Made by a program: the position numbers and the translations under genes. Below, in pieces: positions 8,422-17,754 of a stretch of DNA of 64,000 nt; the first letter of the stretch is position 1; each line of letters begins with the position of its first letter. The DNA is from Bartonella sp. M0177 (GTDB taxonomy: Bacteria > Pseudomonadota > Alphaproteobacteria > Rhizobiales > Rhizobiaceae). The stretch covers positions 496,001-560,000 of the forward strand of contig NZ_JACFOY010000001.1 in assembly GCF_016102285.1 (NCBI RefSeq). The letters are read 5' to 3'. Under the pieces are notes generated by a model that did not search any database, was not told where the DNA came from, and saw only the letters and a program-made list of their open reading frames with translations.

Positions 8422-9834
8422 TTATTGTTCTTTCTTTGCACGTGTAATCAATTGGTCAAGCAGCGAAATTGCTTTGTCAATTTCTTCTGTTGTGATGAGC
8501 AGTGACGGTGCAAGTGTGATGACGTTTTTATAATAGCCACCGACATCAAGAACGAGACCGGTTTTTTTGCCCTGCCAGTCAAGATCGCCTGAAAGGCCGA
8601 TGTCGACCATGCGATCAAGAAGCGCTTTGTTCGGTGTGAAGCCGTCTTCGGTGCAAATCTCGGCACGCAAGGCCAAGCCCAAACCGTCAACATCACCAAT
8701 TTCCGGATGACGTTTCTGAAGATCTTGCAATCCTTCCAGAAAATGTTTGCCCTTTTCCATAACCATGGTTTCATAATCGGTTTCACCAAGCATATGGAAA
8801 ACTTCAACACCGAGCGCGGTTCCGAGCGGATTCGAGGCGAATGTTGAATGGGTTGACCCCGGAGGGAATATTTTCGGATTGATCAATTCTTCACGCGCCC
8901 AAAGGCCACCCAAAGGATTAAGACCATTGGTAAGCGATTTGGCGAAAACAAGAACATCAGGGGTAACGCCGAAATGTTCAATCGACCATAATTTGCCTGT
9001 GCGATAAAATCCCATCTGGATTTCGTCGACGACAAGAAGAATGCCATGATCGTCCAGAACTTTCTTGATGCCTTTAAAGAAGTTTCTTGGCGGAATAACA
9101 TAACCGCCAGTTCCCTGAAGAGGTTCGATATAGAAGGCAGCGTATTCGGTTTCGTCAGCTTTCGGATCCCATACGCCATTATATTCTGTTTCAAACAGAC
9201 GGGCGAATTCGTTGACACAATGTTCGCCATATTCTTCAACAGTCATTCCTTTAGGACGACGGAAAGGATAAGGGAAGGGCAAGAACATGGCGCGTTCGCC
9301 AAAATGCCCGTAACGACGACGATAGCGATAGCTTGATGTGATGGAAGAAGCGCCCAATGTGCGGCCGTGATAGCCACCTTCAAAGGCAAACATCAGGCTC
9401 TTTCCGGCCTTGGCATTACGCACGACTTTCAGAGAATCTTCAATACATTGCGAGCCGCCGACATTGAAATGGATACGCCCGTCAAGGCCGAATTTCTTCT
9501 TCATATCTTCGGCAATGATTTTGGCCAATTCGATTTTTGTCGGATGCAAATATTGGCTGGCAACCTGTGGTAAAGTGTCGATCTGCTTTTTCAGAACATT
9601 ATCAAGACGGGGATTTGCGTAGCCAAAGTTGCAGGCGGAATACCACATTTGCAGATCAAGGTAAGGAACACCTTCGAGATCATACATATAGGAGCCTTCA
9701 CAGCCGGCAAATACTTTTGGCGGGTTTACGTAGTGGACAGTATCACCGAAGGAGCAATATTTTGCTTCATCGGCAAGTAGCCGAGACTCGAAAGCCTTGG
9801 CATCAGAATTTGTCATTTTTTCTGGTTTTGCCAT
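8422..9834 (-). CDS. Class III PLP aminotransferase
   Basis: A 470-residue class III (acetylornithine/GABA/diamine type) aminotransferase. Visible motifs are NVGGSQCIEDSLK (124-136) for phosphate binding, YHGRT (155-159), LLVVDEIQMGF with D270, and VFAKSLTNG placing the PLP lysine at K299. Members move amino groups from omega-amino donors such as diamines, ornithine or beta-alanine to a keto acid. ATG 9834 has a ggag motif seven bases upstream. A double hairpin separates it from the two downstream minus-strand genes, with which it may nevertheless act. The exact donor cannot be read from sequence. Confidence 0.88.
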   Translation of the reverse strand: MAKPEKMTNSDAKAFESRLLADEAKYCSFGDTVHYVNPPKVFAGCEGSYMYDLEGVPYLDLQMWYSACNFGYANPRLDNVLKKQIDTLPQVASQYLHPTKIELAKIIAEDMKKKFGLDGRIHFNVGGSQCIEDSLKVVRNAKAGKSLMFAFEGGYHGRTLGASSITSSYRYRRRYGHFGERAMFLPFPYPFRRPKGMTVEEYGEHCVNEFARLFETEYNGVWDPKADETEYAAFYIEPLQGTGGYVIPPRNFFKGIKKVLDDHGILLVVDEIQMGFYRTGKLWSIEHFGVTPDVLVFAKSLTNGLNPLGGLWAREELINPKIFPPGSTHSTFASNPLGTALGVEVFHMLGETDYETMVMEKGKHFLEGLQDLQKRHPEIGDVDGLGLALRAEICTEDGFTPNKALLDRMVDIGLSGDLDWQGKKTGLVLDVGGYYKNVITLAPSLLITTEEIDKAISLLDQLITRAKKEQ

Positions 9835-10282
9835 ATTTGCACTCCAAACTAAAAGATAGTCTGAATTTTAGAGCGCGAAAAAGTTAGGGCTGTTGTGTTT
9901 GTGTTTTGCTTTAGTAACAAAACTTATCTTTGCCCGAAAACTTCAGAAAAATGCGGTTACAAAAGCCTTGGCCGCATTCGAAATTCTAACTTGAAAGCTA
10001 AATAGTTCATTTTTTTAAAGGCCAGAGGAGCTTTTTGTGACCTTCGGTTACAACAGGGGGGCTTTTCAAAGTTGAGGGTAATTTTCTGTCCGGACAATAA
10101 AAATATAGCTATTTTCTAAAAATGAAATTTATAGCGAGGTAATTTCTAAAATTCAGACTTAGAAACAGGTGCACTAATTGAATGAAATACCAAGAATCCG
10201 GTTTTTGGAAGTGGAGCAAACTTTTAGAGTAAATAACGGATAAAAGAGACCGGAAATTTTTCTCAAAAAAAATATTTTTAAG
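9835..10282. other. Long AT-rich intergenic region between divergent genes
   Basis: This stretch separates the minus-strand class III aminotransferase from the promoter of the plus-strand amidotransferase. I find no convincing reading frame or RNA gene. It must hold the aminotransferase promoter, but no strong minus-strand -35/-10 pair stands out. The spacer is unusually long for this gene-dense window. Confidence 0.4.
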
Positions 10283-10310
10283 TTGGCAGAAGCTGCCCCT
10301 TTCATATAAT
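10283..10310 (+). promoter_or_regulatory. Sigma-70 type promoter of the glutamine amidotransferase gene
   Basis: A near-consensus pair: TTGGCA at 10283-10288 and TATAAT at 10305-10310 with a 16-base spacer. It predicts a leader of about 60 bases before ATG 10376. A separate TTGACA follows at 10310-10315 but has no good -10 at proper distance. Confidence 0.65.
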
Positions 10311-10375
10311 TGACACTCGTTATTTAATATTTTTCATGGTCAAAAAAGCCCGATCAAGTTCTACCGGAGAAGAAA

Positions 10376-11077
10376 ATGAAAACAGCACTTGTTTTACAAC
10401 ATCTCGCATTTGAAAATGCCGGTTTGATCGGGAATGTTCTTGGCAAACGTGGATATGAACTGAAAAACCTTGATGCAACGCGCGATGACATTTCGGCTTT
10501 TCCGGTGAGCGAAGCGGATATTGTCATTATTCTGGGCGGGTCTATCGGCGTTTATGATGGTGAACTTTATCCCTTTATCAATCAGGAATTAAAGCTCATA
10601 GAAAAATCTTTGAAAATCAAAAAACCGATGATCGGAGTGTGTTTAGGCGCGCAATTGATTGCAAGTGCTCTCGGCGCGAAAGTACAACCCATGGGTAAAA
10701 AAGAAATCGGCTTTTCAAGCCTGCAATTAACCGATGAGGGACAAAAAAGTCCGCTTGAATTGATTGGCACAACGCCGGTTCTTCATTGGCATGGTGACCA
10801 GTTCGAAATTCCGCATGGGGCGAAGCGTTTGGCAGAAACCGGTATTTGCCCCAATCAGGCGTTTTCTTATGAAAATATTTTGGCGTTACAATTTCATCTT
10901 GAAGCAGATCTCGATTATTTTGAACATTGGTTGGTGGGTCATGCCTCAGAGCTTCACCAAGCCGGAATTGATCCGGTTGATCTACGCAATGACGCAAAAA
11001 AATACCAAGGGGATTTGAGAACAAAAGCTGAAAAAATTTTCAATCTCTGGTGTGAAGAAGTTCTGAAAAATCTCTGA
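10376..11077 (+). CDS. Class I glutamine amidotransferase (GMP-synthase-like)
   Basis: A 233-residue stand-alone GATase1 domain. The nucleophile elbow GVCLGAQL carries the catalytic cysteine C89, and LQFHLEAD supplies H174 and E176 of the triad. An oxyanion strand motif IILGGSIGVYDGE precedes. Such proteins release ammonia from glutamine or act as gamma-glutamyl hydrolases; no synthetase partner is encoded beside it. The ATG follows a ggagaag ribosome binding site and a clear promoter. It is monocistronic, ending before a long spacer. Confidence 0.85.
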   Translation: MKTALVLQHLAFENAGLIGNVLGKRGYELKNLDATRDDISAFPVSEADIVIILGGSIGVYDGELYPFINQELKLIEKSLKIKKPMIGVCLGAQLIASALGAKVQPMGKKEIGFSSLQLTDEGQKSPLELIGTTPVLHWHGDQFEIPHGAKRLAETGICPNQAFSYENILALQFHLEADLDYFEHWLVGHASELHQAGIDPVDLRNDAKKYQGDLRTKAEKIFNLWCEEVLKNL

Positions 11078-11382
11078 TTTTTGCAAAAATCCTTCCGTCA
11101 ACAGAGCAATTTCTTCAACACGGAAATTTAGGTTTGAAACTCCGCCCAAAACGACTGTCCCGCTTCATATATCGACAATTTCATTGCTGAAGACTTTATT
11201 TTGTAAAATTTACACAAATTTCGCTGTGGTTTTTAACGTAAAGCAAGCGCTCTTTTTAAAATCGGTTGTGAAATTTTGTCTCCCGACATCAAATAAATTC
11301 GTTCGATTTTCGCTTTTGTTTATGATGATCTTCAAGGAAATAACTGTTCAGGTTTTTATCAATCAAAAAAACAGTAGTTGAG

Positions 11383-11414
11383 TTATTTTGCCTGCTGTTA
11401 TTCAGGCAAAATAA
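11383..11414. terminator. Bidirectional terminator hairpin
   Basis: A perfect 12-bp inverted repeat (ttattttgcctg at 11383-11394, caggcaaaataa at 11403-11414) with an eight-base loop. The A/T ends give U tracts in both directions. It lies between the convergent amidotransferase and ETF-QO genes. The rest of 11078-11498 is AT-rich, with no credible gene. Confidence 0.75.
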
Positions 11415-11498
11415 TCAAATGAGATGCACTCTCCCGTTCTGTCAGCCCGAAGGCCAAATATTTCGCTAAATTATTCAGGCCTTTATCGGAAAATAAAA

Positions 11499-13154
11499 TC
11501 ACATATTCGGGTAAACGGGACCTTCGCCGCCTTGCGGACATGTCCATGTGATATTCTGGTTCGGATCCTTGATGTCGCATGTCTTGCAATGGATGCAGTT
11601 TTGCGCATTAATGACATAGGTTTCCCTGCCATCCTTTTCTATCCATTCGTAAACGCCTGCGGGACAATAGCGTGTCGAGGGACCGGCATAGATATTCAAT
11701 TCCGATTTTTCCTGAACATCAAGCGAAGTTACTTTCAAATGGCAGGGCTCGTTCTCTTCGTGATTGGTATTGGAAAGAAAAACACTCGAGAGGCGGTCAA
11801 AACTGACAATGCCATCAGGTTTCGGATAGTCAATCGGTTTGTGTTTTTCTGCAGGTTCAAGATAAAGATAATCCGGTAGACCATGCGACATTGTGCCAAA
11901 AAATGAAAAGTGGAAGAGCGCTTGGCACCACATGTCAAAGCCGCCGAGTTGGACACCTTTTTTCGTGCCATATTTCGATAATAACGGCTTTACGTTGCGT
12001 ACCGGATAAAGATCTTTTCCAATTGCACTGTCGCGCCAACCATTTTCAATTTCAGCAATTTCATCATGACTGCGACCGGATTTTATGGCGCTCGCAATTG
12101 CGTTGGCAGCGTAAACGCCGGATAAAACCGCATTATGCGACCCCTTTATGCGGGGAACATTCATGAAACCCGCAGAACAGCCGATTAATGCACCACCCGG
12201 AAAAGTCAATTTCGGGACAGATTGCCAGCCGCCTTCGGTCAGAGCACGGGCTCCATAGGCAATACGTTTTCCACCTTCGAATATCGGGCGAATTGCCGGA
12301 TGTGTTTTGAAACGCTGGAATTCTTCAAACGGAGAAAGGTAAGGGTTTTTATAATTGAGGTGAACAACGAAACCGACCGCAATCTGGTTGTTGTCCATGT
12401 GATAGAGGAAAGAACCGCCACCCGTTTCGTCATCAAGTGGCCAGCCTAATGTATGCTGGACAAGGCCGGCGTGATGTTTCGACGGGTCGATTTCCCATAA
12501 TTCTTTTAGTCCTATGCCATATTTCTGGGGTGAGCGCCCTTTATCAAGATCGAACTTGTTGATGAGAGTTTTTGCAAGTGACCCACGTGCTCCTTCACCA
12601 ATCAGAACATATTTGCCAAGAAGCTCCATACCCCGCATATAATTGGGGCCTTGACTGCCGTCTTTTTCAACCCCCATATCGCCTGTTGCAATGCCTGTAA
12701 CAGCACCGTCTTTATTATAAAGAACTTCCGTAGCTGCAAAACCGGGATAGATTTCCACGCCAAGCGCTTCCGCTTTGGTTGCAAGCCACCGGCAAACATT
12801 TCCTAAAGAGACAATGTATTTTCCATGATTGGAAAGAATTTTCGGCATAATCCGGTTGGAAAGCTGCTTGGCTTTTGTCTCGTCCAATAAGTAAATATGG
12901 TCTTCTTTTACCTCCGTTGTGAAAGGATGGTTTTGGTCGTCGCGCCAATCCGGCAAAAGAGTGTCAATGCCGATTGGATCGACAACAGCACCGGATAGAA
13001 TGTGGGCACCGACTTCGACACCTTTTTCTACAATAACAACCGAAAGATCAGGGTTGATCTGTTTCAGTCTTATAGCAGCCGAAAGGCCTGCCGGACCGGC
13101 ACCGACAATAACAACGTCAAATTCCATGCTTTCGCGCGGAGGTAATTCATTCAT
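11499..13154 (-). CDS. Electron transfer flavoprotein-ubiquinone oxidoreductase
   Basis: A 551-residue membrane-associated flavo-iron-sulfur protein that passes electrons from reduced ETF to ubiquinone. An FAD Rossmann motif FDVVIVGAGPAGLSAA starts at residue 12. The C-terminus has the 4Fe-4S ferredoxin pattern NCIHCKTCDIKDP with a later CPQGG. ATG 13154 is used because it lies one base after the etfA stop; the longer open frame to 13220 would overlap etfA. Order etfB-etfA-ETFQO on one strand suggests co-expression for fatty-acid and amino-acid oxidation. Confidence 0.95.
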   Translation of the reverse strand: MNELPPRESMEFDVVIVGAGPAGLSAAIRLKQINPDLSVVIVEKGVEVGAHILSGAVVDPIGIDTLLPDWRDDQNHPFTTEVKEDHIYLLDETKAKQLSNRIMPKILSNHGKYIVSLGNVCRWLATKAEALGVEIYPGFAATEVLYNKDGAVTGIATGDMGVEKDGSQGPNYMRGMELLGKYVLIGEGARGSLAKTLINKFDLDKGRSPQKYGIGLKELWEIDPSKHHAGLVQHTLGWPLDDETGGGSFLYHMDNNQIAVGFVVHLNYKNPYLSPFEEFQRFKTHPAIRPIFEGGKRIAYGARALTEGGWQSVPKLTFPGGALIGCSAGFMNVPRIKGSHNAVLSGVYAANAIASAIKSGRSHDEIAEIENGWRDSAIGKDLYPVRNVKPLLSKYGTKKGVQLGGFDMWCQALFHFSFFGTMSHGLPDYLYLEPAEKHKPIDYPKPDGIVSFDRLSSVFLSNTNHEENEPCHLKVTSLDVQEKSELNIYAGPSTRYCPAGVYEWIEKDGRETYVINAQNCIHCKTCDIKDPNQNITWTCPQGGEGPVYPNM

Positions 13155-13155
13155 T

Positions 13156-14085
13156 TCAAAGCGCCTTTTCAAGCTCCGGAATAATGTCGAAAAGATCACC
13201 GACCAATGCGTAGTCGGCAATATGCATCATCGGTGCGTCTTCATCCTTGTTGATTGCAACGATGACACGTGAATCTTTCATGCCTGCAAGGTGCTGGATG
13301 GCACCGGAAATCGCAACAGCGATATATAGCTCCGGTGCAACAACTTTTCCGGTCTGTCCGACCTGCCAATCATTAGGGGCATAACCGGCGTCAACGGCTG
13401 CACGGCTTGCACCCACAGCAGCACCGAGTTTGTCGGCAAGCGGAAGCAGAATAGACATGAAATTTTCTTCCGAACCGAGGCCACGGCCACCCGAAACAAT
13501 TATTTTTGCCGAAGTGAGTTCAGGCCGGTCACTCTTCTTCACCTCTTCACTGACATAGCGTGACAGGGACGGGTCTGCTGCCGGCGTGATTTTTTCAATC
13601 GGTGCTGTACTATTTCCTGCCTTTGCCTTGAATGAAGCGGTACGCACCGTAATCACCTTTTTCCCATCCGTTGACTGGACGGTTTCGATAGCATTGCCGG
13701 CATAGATCGGACGTTTGAATGTGTCTGGCGAAACAACCTCGATAATGTCGGAAATTTGCATGACATCGAGAGATGCTGCCACCCGTGGCATAATATTTTT
13801 ACCGTTGGTCGTGGCAGCAGCCATGATGACATCATAGTCTTTGCTTTCAGCAACAATTGTTGCAGCGACCGGTTCGGCCAATTGTTGCTCGAGATAGTCG
13901 GCTTCTGCCAGAAGAACTTTATGGACATTGTCGAGTTTTGCAGCTTGTTCAGCAACCGTTTGTGCATTTTTCCCGCAAACGAGGATATCGACATCACCCC
14001 CGATAGCATGGGCTGCGGTTAAAGCTTTTGCTGTCTGTTCTGACAAGGCAACATTATTATGTTCAGCCAATAAAAGAATGGTCAT
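13156..14085 (-). CDS. etfA: Electron transfer flavoprotein alpha subunit
   Basis: A 309-residue ETF alpha subunit. The C-terminal FAD domain carries the family signature: [15 protein letters not shown], then [48 protein letters not shown], read in parts. The N-terminal half has the alpha/beta ETF fold. It pairs with the etfB product encoded 22 bases upstream and feeds ETF-QO encoded one base downstream. Length and motifs are standard. Confidence 0.96.
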   Translation of the reverse strand: MTILLLAEHNNVALSEQTAKALTAAHAIGGDVDILVCGKNAQTVAEQAAKLDNVHKVLLAEADYLEQQLAEPVAATIVAESKDYDVIMAAATTNGKNIMPRVAASLDVMQISDIIEVVSPDTFKRPIYAGNAIETVQSTDGKKVITVRTASFKAKAGNSTAPIEKITPAADPSLSRYVSEEVKKSDRPELTSAKIIVSGGRGLGSEENFMSILLPLADKLGAAVGASRAAVDAGYAPNDWQVGQTGKVVAPELYIAVAISGAIQHLAGMKDSRVIVAINKDEDAPMMHIADYALVGDLFDIIPELEKAL

Positions 14086-14107
14086 GAATAAATCCTTCCC
14101 TTGATGC

Positions 14108-14857
14108 TCAGAGGACGCCAGCGTCTTGTTTCAATTTTTCGACAAGTTCGGCAACATTTTTGACTTTTACACCGGCCTTGCGGGTTTGCGGTTCTTCCAC
14201 TTTCAGTATTTTTAATCTCTGTTTGTTGGTCACACCAAGTTCCGCCAGAGTTTTTTGTTCGATCGGCTTTTTACGTGCCCGCATAATGTTAGGAAGAGAG
14301 GCGTAACGTGGTTCGTTAAGACGAAGATCGGCGGTCATCACAGCAGGAAGTTTGACGGCTACGGTTTGCAAGCCGCCGTCAACTTCACGTGTTACAACGG
14401 CTTCGCCATCTTTCAATTCGATTTTCGAAGCGAAAGTTGCTTGTCCCCAGCCGAGCAATGCTGCAAGCATTTGTCCTGTCTGGTTGGAATCATCGTCAAT
14501 TGCCTGTTTGCCGAGGAAAACCATATCCGGTTTCTCATTTTCGACGACAGCTTTCAATATTTTAGCAACCGTGAGCGGTTCGACTTCTTCATCTGTCTGG
14601 ACAAGAATGGCGCGATCAGCACCAACCGCCAAAGCTGTTCTCAATGTATCCTGAGCAGCTTGCGGACCGACGCTTACAGCAACAACTTCACTTGCGTGAC
14701 CGGCTTCTTTTTCACGAACAGCTTGTTCAAGTGCTATTTCGTCAAACGGATTCATCGACATTTTGACATTAGCAAGTTCGACGCCTGTCCCGTCGCTTTT
14801 TACGAGAGGTTTGACGTTGTAATCTATGACGCGTTTTACAGCTACCAATATTTTCAT
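14108..14857 (-). CDS. etfB: Electron transfer flavoprotein beta subunit
   Basis: A 249-residue ETF beta subunit. It starts [16 protein letters not shown] and contains [19 protein letters not shown] (AMP-binding region) and the ETF beta signature around [19 protein letters not shown]. It accepts electrons from acyl-CoA and related dehydrogenases as a dimer with EtfA. The ATG follows an agggataggc ribosome binding site. First gene of the etfB-etfA-ETFQO operon; a candidate promoter lies about 80 bases upstream. Confidence 0.96.
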   Translation of the reverse strand: MKILVAVKRVIDYNVKPLVKSDGTGVELANVKMSMNPFDEIALEQAVREKEAGHASEVVAVSVGPQAAQDTLRTALAVGADRAILVQTDEEVEPLTVAKILKAVVENEKPDMVFLGKQAIDDDSNQTGQMLAALLGWGQATFASKIELKDGEAVVTREVDGGLQTVAVKLPAVMTADLRLNEPRYASLPNIMRARKKPIEQKTLAELGVTNKQRLKILKVEEPQTRKAGVKVKNVAELVEKLKQDAGVL

Positions 14858-14934
14858 AGGCCTATCCCTTTGCTAGAACCGCTAATCGTTACCATTCCCT
14901 TATGTTATGTTATGTTATTCGGTCGACAATCAAA

Positions 14935-14978
14935 TGTATAGAATTAACACCGGCTTAATCCAACCAATTTTTGTTGGA
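14935..14978 (-). promoter_or_regulatory. Candidate etfB promoter with overlapping inverted repeat
   Basis: On the minus strand TTGGAT (14963-14958) and TATACA (14940-14935) are separated by 17 bases. An inverted repeat tccaac/gttgga (14959-14964 and 14973-14978) overlaps the -35 and could be an operator. Three copies of the five-base unit tatgt follow toward the gene at 14901-14915. Confidence 0.4.
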
Positions 14979-15198
14979 CTTGACATCCCTGGATAAAGTT
15001 CGATGTTCAAGTGTTGAGCTTGCCATAATTGTTGATATTTTCAAGATGCTTATCATCAAAACGGATTTTAATAATTTGATGGGAGCAAACGGGCTTGGCC
15101 GTTATCATTGGAAAAGATAAAAATTTTTTTATTAATATGTTCAGAGTGAAAAAGATTTGACGGCGAACTTAGGTGTTTGCCGAACCGTCTTACACGTC

Positions 15199-15280
15199 CC
15201 GTCAAACCATTCGGCACTGCCGCCTTTCCTGATAAAGAAAGGTTGTCGGCAGTGCCGGTTTTTCTATCCGGTTTTGACGG
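15199..15280. terminator. Large three-tier hairpin after the aldo/keto reductase gene
   Basis: Three nested inverted repeats share one axis: ccgtcaaacc/ggttttgacgg (15199-15208, 15270-15280, one bulge), cggcactgccg/cggcagtgccg (15212-15222, 15247-15257, perfect) and cctttc/gaaagg (15223-15228, 15237-15242). The middle stem is followed by a T run on the plus strand. It ends three bases after the reductase stop and probably acts as its terminator. The size is unusual for a simple terminator. Confidence 0.6.
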
Positions 15281-15283
15281 TGG

Positions 15284-16264
15284 TCACCAAGCATAAGCTT
15301 CGGGAGCTTCGCCTTTTGGACCCGGCCAAATTTTGTCGAGCTTATCCAGTGTTTCTTTTGACAAAGAAATATCAACAGCTTTCAAATTTGCTTCCAGTTG
15401 GGCTTTTGTTCTGGGGCCGATAATCGGAGCGCTAACAACCGGATTATTGAGACACCATGCAAGCGCCACATCTGCCGGTTTTTCATTCAACTCTTTGCAT
15501 AAAGCTTCATAGGCAACGAGTTGGTCGTGGTGTTCAGCAACAACATTTTTAAGATCGGCACGACGGCCACTCTCGAATTTGTCAAGCGCGCCGGCGAGCA
15601 ATCCGCCATCAAGCGGGCTCCATAGAATTAATCCCAAACCGTGATAGCGGCAGGCAGGAATGACTTCGGTTTCAATGGCGCGGTTTCTGAGATTATAAAT
15701 GTCCTGTTCACTGACAAGGCCGAGCATATGCCGTGTGAGCGCTTTGCCTTGCGCCGTTGCAATGTGCCAGCCGGCGAAATTCGATGAACCGACATAGGAA
15801 ATCTTTCCTTGCGTGATGAGAACCTCCATCGCTTCCCATATCTCTTCCCAAGGCGTTCCACGGTCGATATGGTGCATTTGATAAAGGTCGATATGATCGG
15901 TTTTAAGCCGTTTTAAACTTGCTTCACAAGCGCGCCTTATGTGGTAAGCGGAAAGGTGTCTATCATTTACACCATAATCCATCGGTTGATAGAGCTTGGT
16001 GGCAAGGACAATTTTGTCGCGTTTGCCGCTGTTTTTGATCCAGTTGCCGATAAATTCTTCCGAAATTCCGGTGCCTTTCGGAATTTCAGGATATTGACGC
16101 GTTCCATAAATATCGGCCGTGTCAAACAGATTGATACCGTTATCAACGGCAGCATCCATAATATTGAATGCTTCTTTTTCATCTGTCAGATAGCCAAAAT
16201 TCATCGCTCCCAATGCCAAACGGCTGACTTTAAGACCGGTGCGACCAAGATGGGTATATTTCAT
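15284..16264 (-). CDS. Aldo/keto reductase
   Basis: A 326-residue NADPH-dependent aldo/keto reductase. It shows the family signature starting GRTGLKVSRLALGAMNFG and the catalytic tetrad D48, Y53 (FDTADIYG), K90 (ATKLYQP) and H131 (YQMHHID). The nucleotide-binding C-terminus reads APIIGPRTKAQLEANL. The length fits YajO/Tas-type (voltage-channel beta subunit-like) reductases. It stands alone between a large hairpin and a spacer with phased repeats. The physiological aldehyde or ketone is not evident. Confidence 0.92.
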   Translation of the reverse strand: MKYTHLGRTGLKVSRLALGAMNFGYLTDEKEAFNIMDAAVDNGINLFDTADIYGTRQYPEIPKGTGISEEFIGNWIKNSGKRDKIVLATKLYQPMDYGVNDRHLSAYHIRRACEASLKRLKTDHIDLYQMHHIDRGTPWEEIWEAMEVLITQGKISYVGSSNFAGWHIATAQGKALTRHMLGLVSEQDIYNLRNRAIETEVIPACRYHGLGLILWSPLDGGLLAGALDKFESGRRADLKNVVAEHHDQLVAYEALCKELNEKPADVALAWCLNNPVVSAPIIGPRTKAQLEANLKAVDISLSKETLDKLDKIWPGPKGEAPEAYAW

Positions 16265-16328
16265 TTTATTTTCCTCTTTAAGAACAGATTGCGCGAAAAT
16301 CGAGCGTGATTAATCGGTTAAGCGATCT

Positions 16329-16363
16329 TCCGGAAAAATCCGGAAAATTCCGGATCAATCCGG
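16329..16363. repeat. Four TCCGG boxes phased at exactly 10 bases
   Basis: The pentamer tccgg recurs at 16329, 16339, 16349 and 16359, one helical turn apart, with A/T-rich bases between. It lies 65-100 bases upstream of the aldo/keto reductase start. Such phasing puts all boxes on one face of DNA and suggests cooperative protein binding or intrinsic curvature from the phased A-tracts. Confidence 0.6.
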
Positions 16364-16811
16364 TTCTCGAACTTTCACGTGGTTTTCCGAACGCTTGTTC
16401 TTGCTTCTTTTAACTTCACGGAAAAACCGATTGGCAAAGCGGGCTTTGTCATTTGACAAATTCCCGATCAAATCGGACGCTTGAAATGAGTTTCCAAACC
16501 GAAGGAACTTAGATGACATTCAAGCTTCGCCAATGAAATTCCATGGGCTGTTCTTAAAGAGCCTAACATAATTCATTGCGCTGTTTAGACGGGAAAAGCC
16601 GCATGTTATTATGAATGCTATTCATATATTGGATATAAGTCGGGTAACCGAAGGTTATGCGGAAAGTTGATAATTTCGAGATAACAATTCCAAAATTCTT
16701 TCTAGCAATAGGTAAGAAAGCAAAGAAAATTGTAACACTTGGATATCATACCGAAATTGGTCATCACAATAAAACGGGTATGAAGTTAAGAATGTGACCG
16801 ACAGAGAGCGG
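16364..16811. other. Intergenic region with a small inverted repeat
   Basis: No reading frame is convincing here. One compact inverted repeat, atgaat-gct-attcat at 16611-16625, could be an operator. The rest is unremarkable A/T-rich sequence between the reductase promoter region and the hydratase terminator. Confidence 0.35.
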
Positions 16812-16841
16812 AAGATCGGCAATCTTCGGATAACCGATCTT
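16812..16841 (-). terminator. Terminator-like hairpin after the MaoC-like gene
   Basis: An 8-bp stem (aagatcgg at 16812-16819, ccgatctt at 16834-16841) lies about 30 bases after the stop of the minus-strand hydratase gene. The U tract is weak, so confidence is moderate. Confidence 0.45.
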
Positions 16842-16869
16842 TTGAAGTACGCTATTTTAGAAAAGAATT

Positions 16870-17700
16870 TTAGTGATCAAGCGTGAATTCGACGCTGCTT
16901 GATTGTGCAATGCCGTTTTCATTCCCCACCCAAAGGTCGGCTTTGCCGGTGTTTGTTTTTTGACCGGCCGTTATAAATTTATCCGGACAAAAAATCGGCC
17001 TTTGGCTGCGGAAGGAAAAGCTTGTTAGTCTCGCATCCGGATTGGCATTTTTGAAAGCGTGAAGCACTAAAGTTGCCAGTAATTGGCCTTGTACCAGCAA
17101 GCCAGGATAGCCTTCTTTATCGGTAACATAGGGATAATCATAATGGATGCGGTGGGCATTGAAAGTCACTGCCGAATAACGGAATAAAGTAACACTATTG
17201 GCTTCATGTGTTTCTGACCATTGGCCGTGAGGACAAGGTGTCGATTTTGTATTCACAAATTTTGTCGGTTCCCGATAAACGATATCCTGCTCTTCAAGAA
17301 CTGCGGTTTCATCGTTTTGAATATGTTTATGTTCGACAGTCACAAAGAGAAGTTTTCCGCTTCTACCTTGCTTTTCGGTAATCTCACGAATAGTCGATAT
17401 ACGTTTTGCAGGCTTTCCGATAATCAGAGGGTGGAAAAATTTCAGCCTTCCGCCAGCCCACATCCGGTTGAGGTTTTCTGCAGGAGGCAGAAATTCTCCC
17501 CGCGAGGGATGCCCGTCTTCACCTAATGAATGAAAGGAAAGCGTCGGCTGAAAATACATCCAATGCCATAAATGTGGCAGAGAACCTGTTCTTTCGGGAA
17601 GCTTTGTGCCAAGTGTGGCGGCCATGCGGCCCACCAGCACATAATCGATCACATCCTTGATCGTTTCTGTTTTTCCTACCCAATCGGTAAAATTTGCCAC
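16870..17700 (-). CDS. MaoC-like / FAS1-type dehydratase (mesaconyl-C4-CoA hydratase family)
   Basis: A 276-residue protein with the double hot-dog layout of HTD2/mesaconyl-C4-CoA hydratase-like enzymes. The N-terminal domain includes RMWAGGRLKFFHPLIIG, and the C-terminal domain has the catalytic MaoC helix motif TFNAHRIHYDYPYV followed by GLLVQGQLLATL. Members hydrate or dehydrate acyl-CoA thioesters. The start is GTG at 17700 with a strong ggagga ribosome binding site. It lies downstream of an ABC importer on the same strand, though a hairpin intervenes. The acid imported might be its CoA-linked substrate, which is inference. Confidence 0.8.
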   Translation of the reverse strand: MANFTDWVGKTETIKDVIDYVLVGRMAATLGTKLPERTGSLPHLWHWMYFQPTLSFHSLGEDGHPSRGEFLPPAENLNRMWAGGRLKFFHPLIIGKPAKRISTIREITEKQGRSGKLLFVTVEHKHIQNDETAVLEEQDIVYREPTKFVNTKSTPCPHGQWSETHEANSVTLFRYSAVTFNAHRIHYDYPYVTDKEGYPGLLVQGQLLATLVLHAFKNANPDARLTSFSFRSQRPIFCPDKFITAGQKTNTGKADLWVGNENGIAQSSSVEFTLDH

Positions 17701-17754
17701 TTTGTCTCCTCCGCCAGTTTCCCGATATTTTTATTTAAAAATCAATTCAACAGC

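Noticed and set aside
10310..10330. Second promoter (TTGACA ... taatat) before the amidotransferase gene
   Set aside because: Spacer between boxes is only nine bases; the TTGGCA-N16-TATAAT pair just upstream is much better.
11184..11381. 65-codon plus-strand frame after the glutamine amidotransferase
   Set aside because: AT-rich chance frame without ribosome binding site or protein-like composition, overlapping nothing conserved.
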